A stretch of DNA of 5,716 nt from an uncultured Clostridia bacterium (GTDB lineage: Bacteria > Bacillota_A > Clostridia > Oscillospirales > Oscillospiraceae): contig CAMVIC010000117.1 of NCBI GenBank assembly GCA_947167435.1, positions 1-5,716 on the forward strand, in the 5' to 3' direction. Below the pieces are notes generated by a model. It did not search any database. It saw nothing but the letters and a program-made list of their open reading frames with translations, and was not told the origin of the DNA. Every line of letters begins with the position of its first letter. Position 1 is the stretch's first letter. Shown here in pieces: positions 5,265-5,716 of this stretch. The translations under genes and the position numbers were made by a program.

Positions 5265-5660
5265 ATGACGCTTGAAGAACTGAACGCACGCTGCAGCTAT
5301 AACACCCGCAACGGCATCTGGATCCTGGCCCGGACGCCCGGACGCTGCACGGTGGAAATCCGGGTGACGGAGCATTCCTGCAATCCCTACGGCTTTGTCC
5401 ACGGGGGGCTGCTGTTTTCCGCCTGTGACACGGCGGCCTGCGTATCGGCCATGGGAGAGGACCCGGCAGCGGAGCAGATGATCACCCAGTCCGGCAGCCT
5501 GAACTTTCTCCGTCCCGGCATGGGAGACCGGCTGCGGGTGGAGGCGGAATGCGTCTATCGGGGCGCACACTCCGCCCTGTCCCGGGTATCGGTATACTCG
5601 GAAGAGGGGAAGCTCCTGAGCAGCGGGGAATTTCGCGTGGCCATCCGGCCTGCTGAATAG
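5265..5660 (+). CDS. PaaI-family hotdog-fold thioesterase
   Basis: The product has 131 aa, typical of single-domain hotdog acyl-CoA thioesterases. The signature NPYGFVHGGLLFSACDTAA (residues 40-58) carries the conserved Asn40, HGG (46-48) and the acidic residue Asp55 that activates water in PaaI-type enzymes. Later strands TQSGSLNFLRPGMGDRL (74-90) and the C-terminal GEFRVAI fit the fold. Such enzymes cleave acyl- or aryl-CoA thioesters in the cytoplasm, usually as homotetramers; the substrate is not predictable here. I chose the ATG at 5265, preceded by GCGGAGAG, over the in-frame ATG at 5241, which lacks a ribosome binding site. Earlier in-frame starts (from 4950) lie upstream of the promoter and inside the opposite reductase gene. 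It is monocistronic and followed 14 bases later by a terminator. Confidence 0.88.
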   Translation: MTLEELNARCSYNTRNGIWILARTPGRCTVEIRVTEHSCNPYGFVHGGLLFSACDTAACVSAMGEDPAAEQMITQSGSLNFLRPGMGDRLRVEAECVYRGAHSALSRVSVYSEEGKLLSSGEFRVAIRPAE

Positions 5661-5673
5661 TCACTCTTTCTCA

Positions 5674-5716
5674 AAAAAGAAGCGCATCCAAGCTGAACTT
5701 GGATGCGTTTCTTTTT
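5674..5716. terminator. Intrinsic terminator after the thioesterase gene, cut by window end
   Basis: CGCATCCAAG (5683-5692) pairs perfectly with CTTGGATGCG (5698-5707) around the loop CTGAA. Pairing continues through a G-T wobble at the stem base into an A-rich left arm and a TTTCTTTTT right arm reaching the last base. The A tract on the left and T tract on the right mean that it can work for both strands. Confidence 0.9.

Overview
The window is a GC-rich stretch of bacterial chromosome. It has good ribosome binding sites of the GGAGG type, sigma-A-like promoters and short intergenic spaces. Protein content suggests an anaerobic clostridial (Firmicutes) host, plausibly a gut member of the Oscillospiraceae: a secreted protein ending in a DUF4430-like domain, an aldo/keto reductase fused to a C-terminal ferredoxin-type domain, and a small PaaI-like hotdog protein. 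The taxonomic assignment is inference; there is no rRNA or other marker gene here.

Layout: (1) 1-204 contains no convincing gene but carries several strong hairpins, the last being a 12-bp perfect stem just past the end of the first operon. (2) 234-2691, minus strand, is a two-gene operon read right to left: a nitrilase (GTG start, own promoter at 2727-2755), then, after a TGA-C-ATG junction, a secreted multidomain protein with a run of seven-residue VYNNGG-type repeats. (3) 2778-2939 is a 162-bp MITE-like element with 15-bp near-perfect terminal inverted repeats, lying between two divergent promoters. (4) 3063-3746, plus strand, is a 227-aa protein resembling AlkZ-related winged-helix proteins, driven by a promoter with perfect -35 and -10 hexamers right against the MITE end. 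It ends in a strong terminator at 3811-3871. (5) 3971-5083, minus strand, is the aldo/keto reductase with iron-sulfur tail, convergent with the previous gene. (6) 5265-5660, plus strand, is a PaaI-type thioesterase, divergent from the reductase, ending in a terminator that runs into the window edge.

The genes do not form one obvious pathway. The nitrilase and secreted protein are clearly co-transcribed and probably translationally coupled, but what links a cytoplasmic nitrile-hydrolysing enzyme to an exported repeat protein is unknown. Points most worth a second look: the nitrilase/repeat-protein operon, the MITE-promoter junction, and the aldo/keto reductase in which one expected iron-sulfur ligand cysteine is a glycine, one base change away from cysteine. 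I did not find a clearly novel defence, mobile or RNA system.
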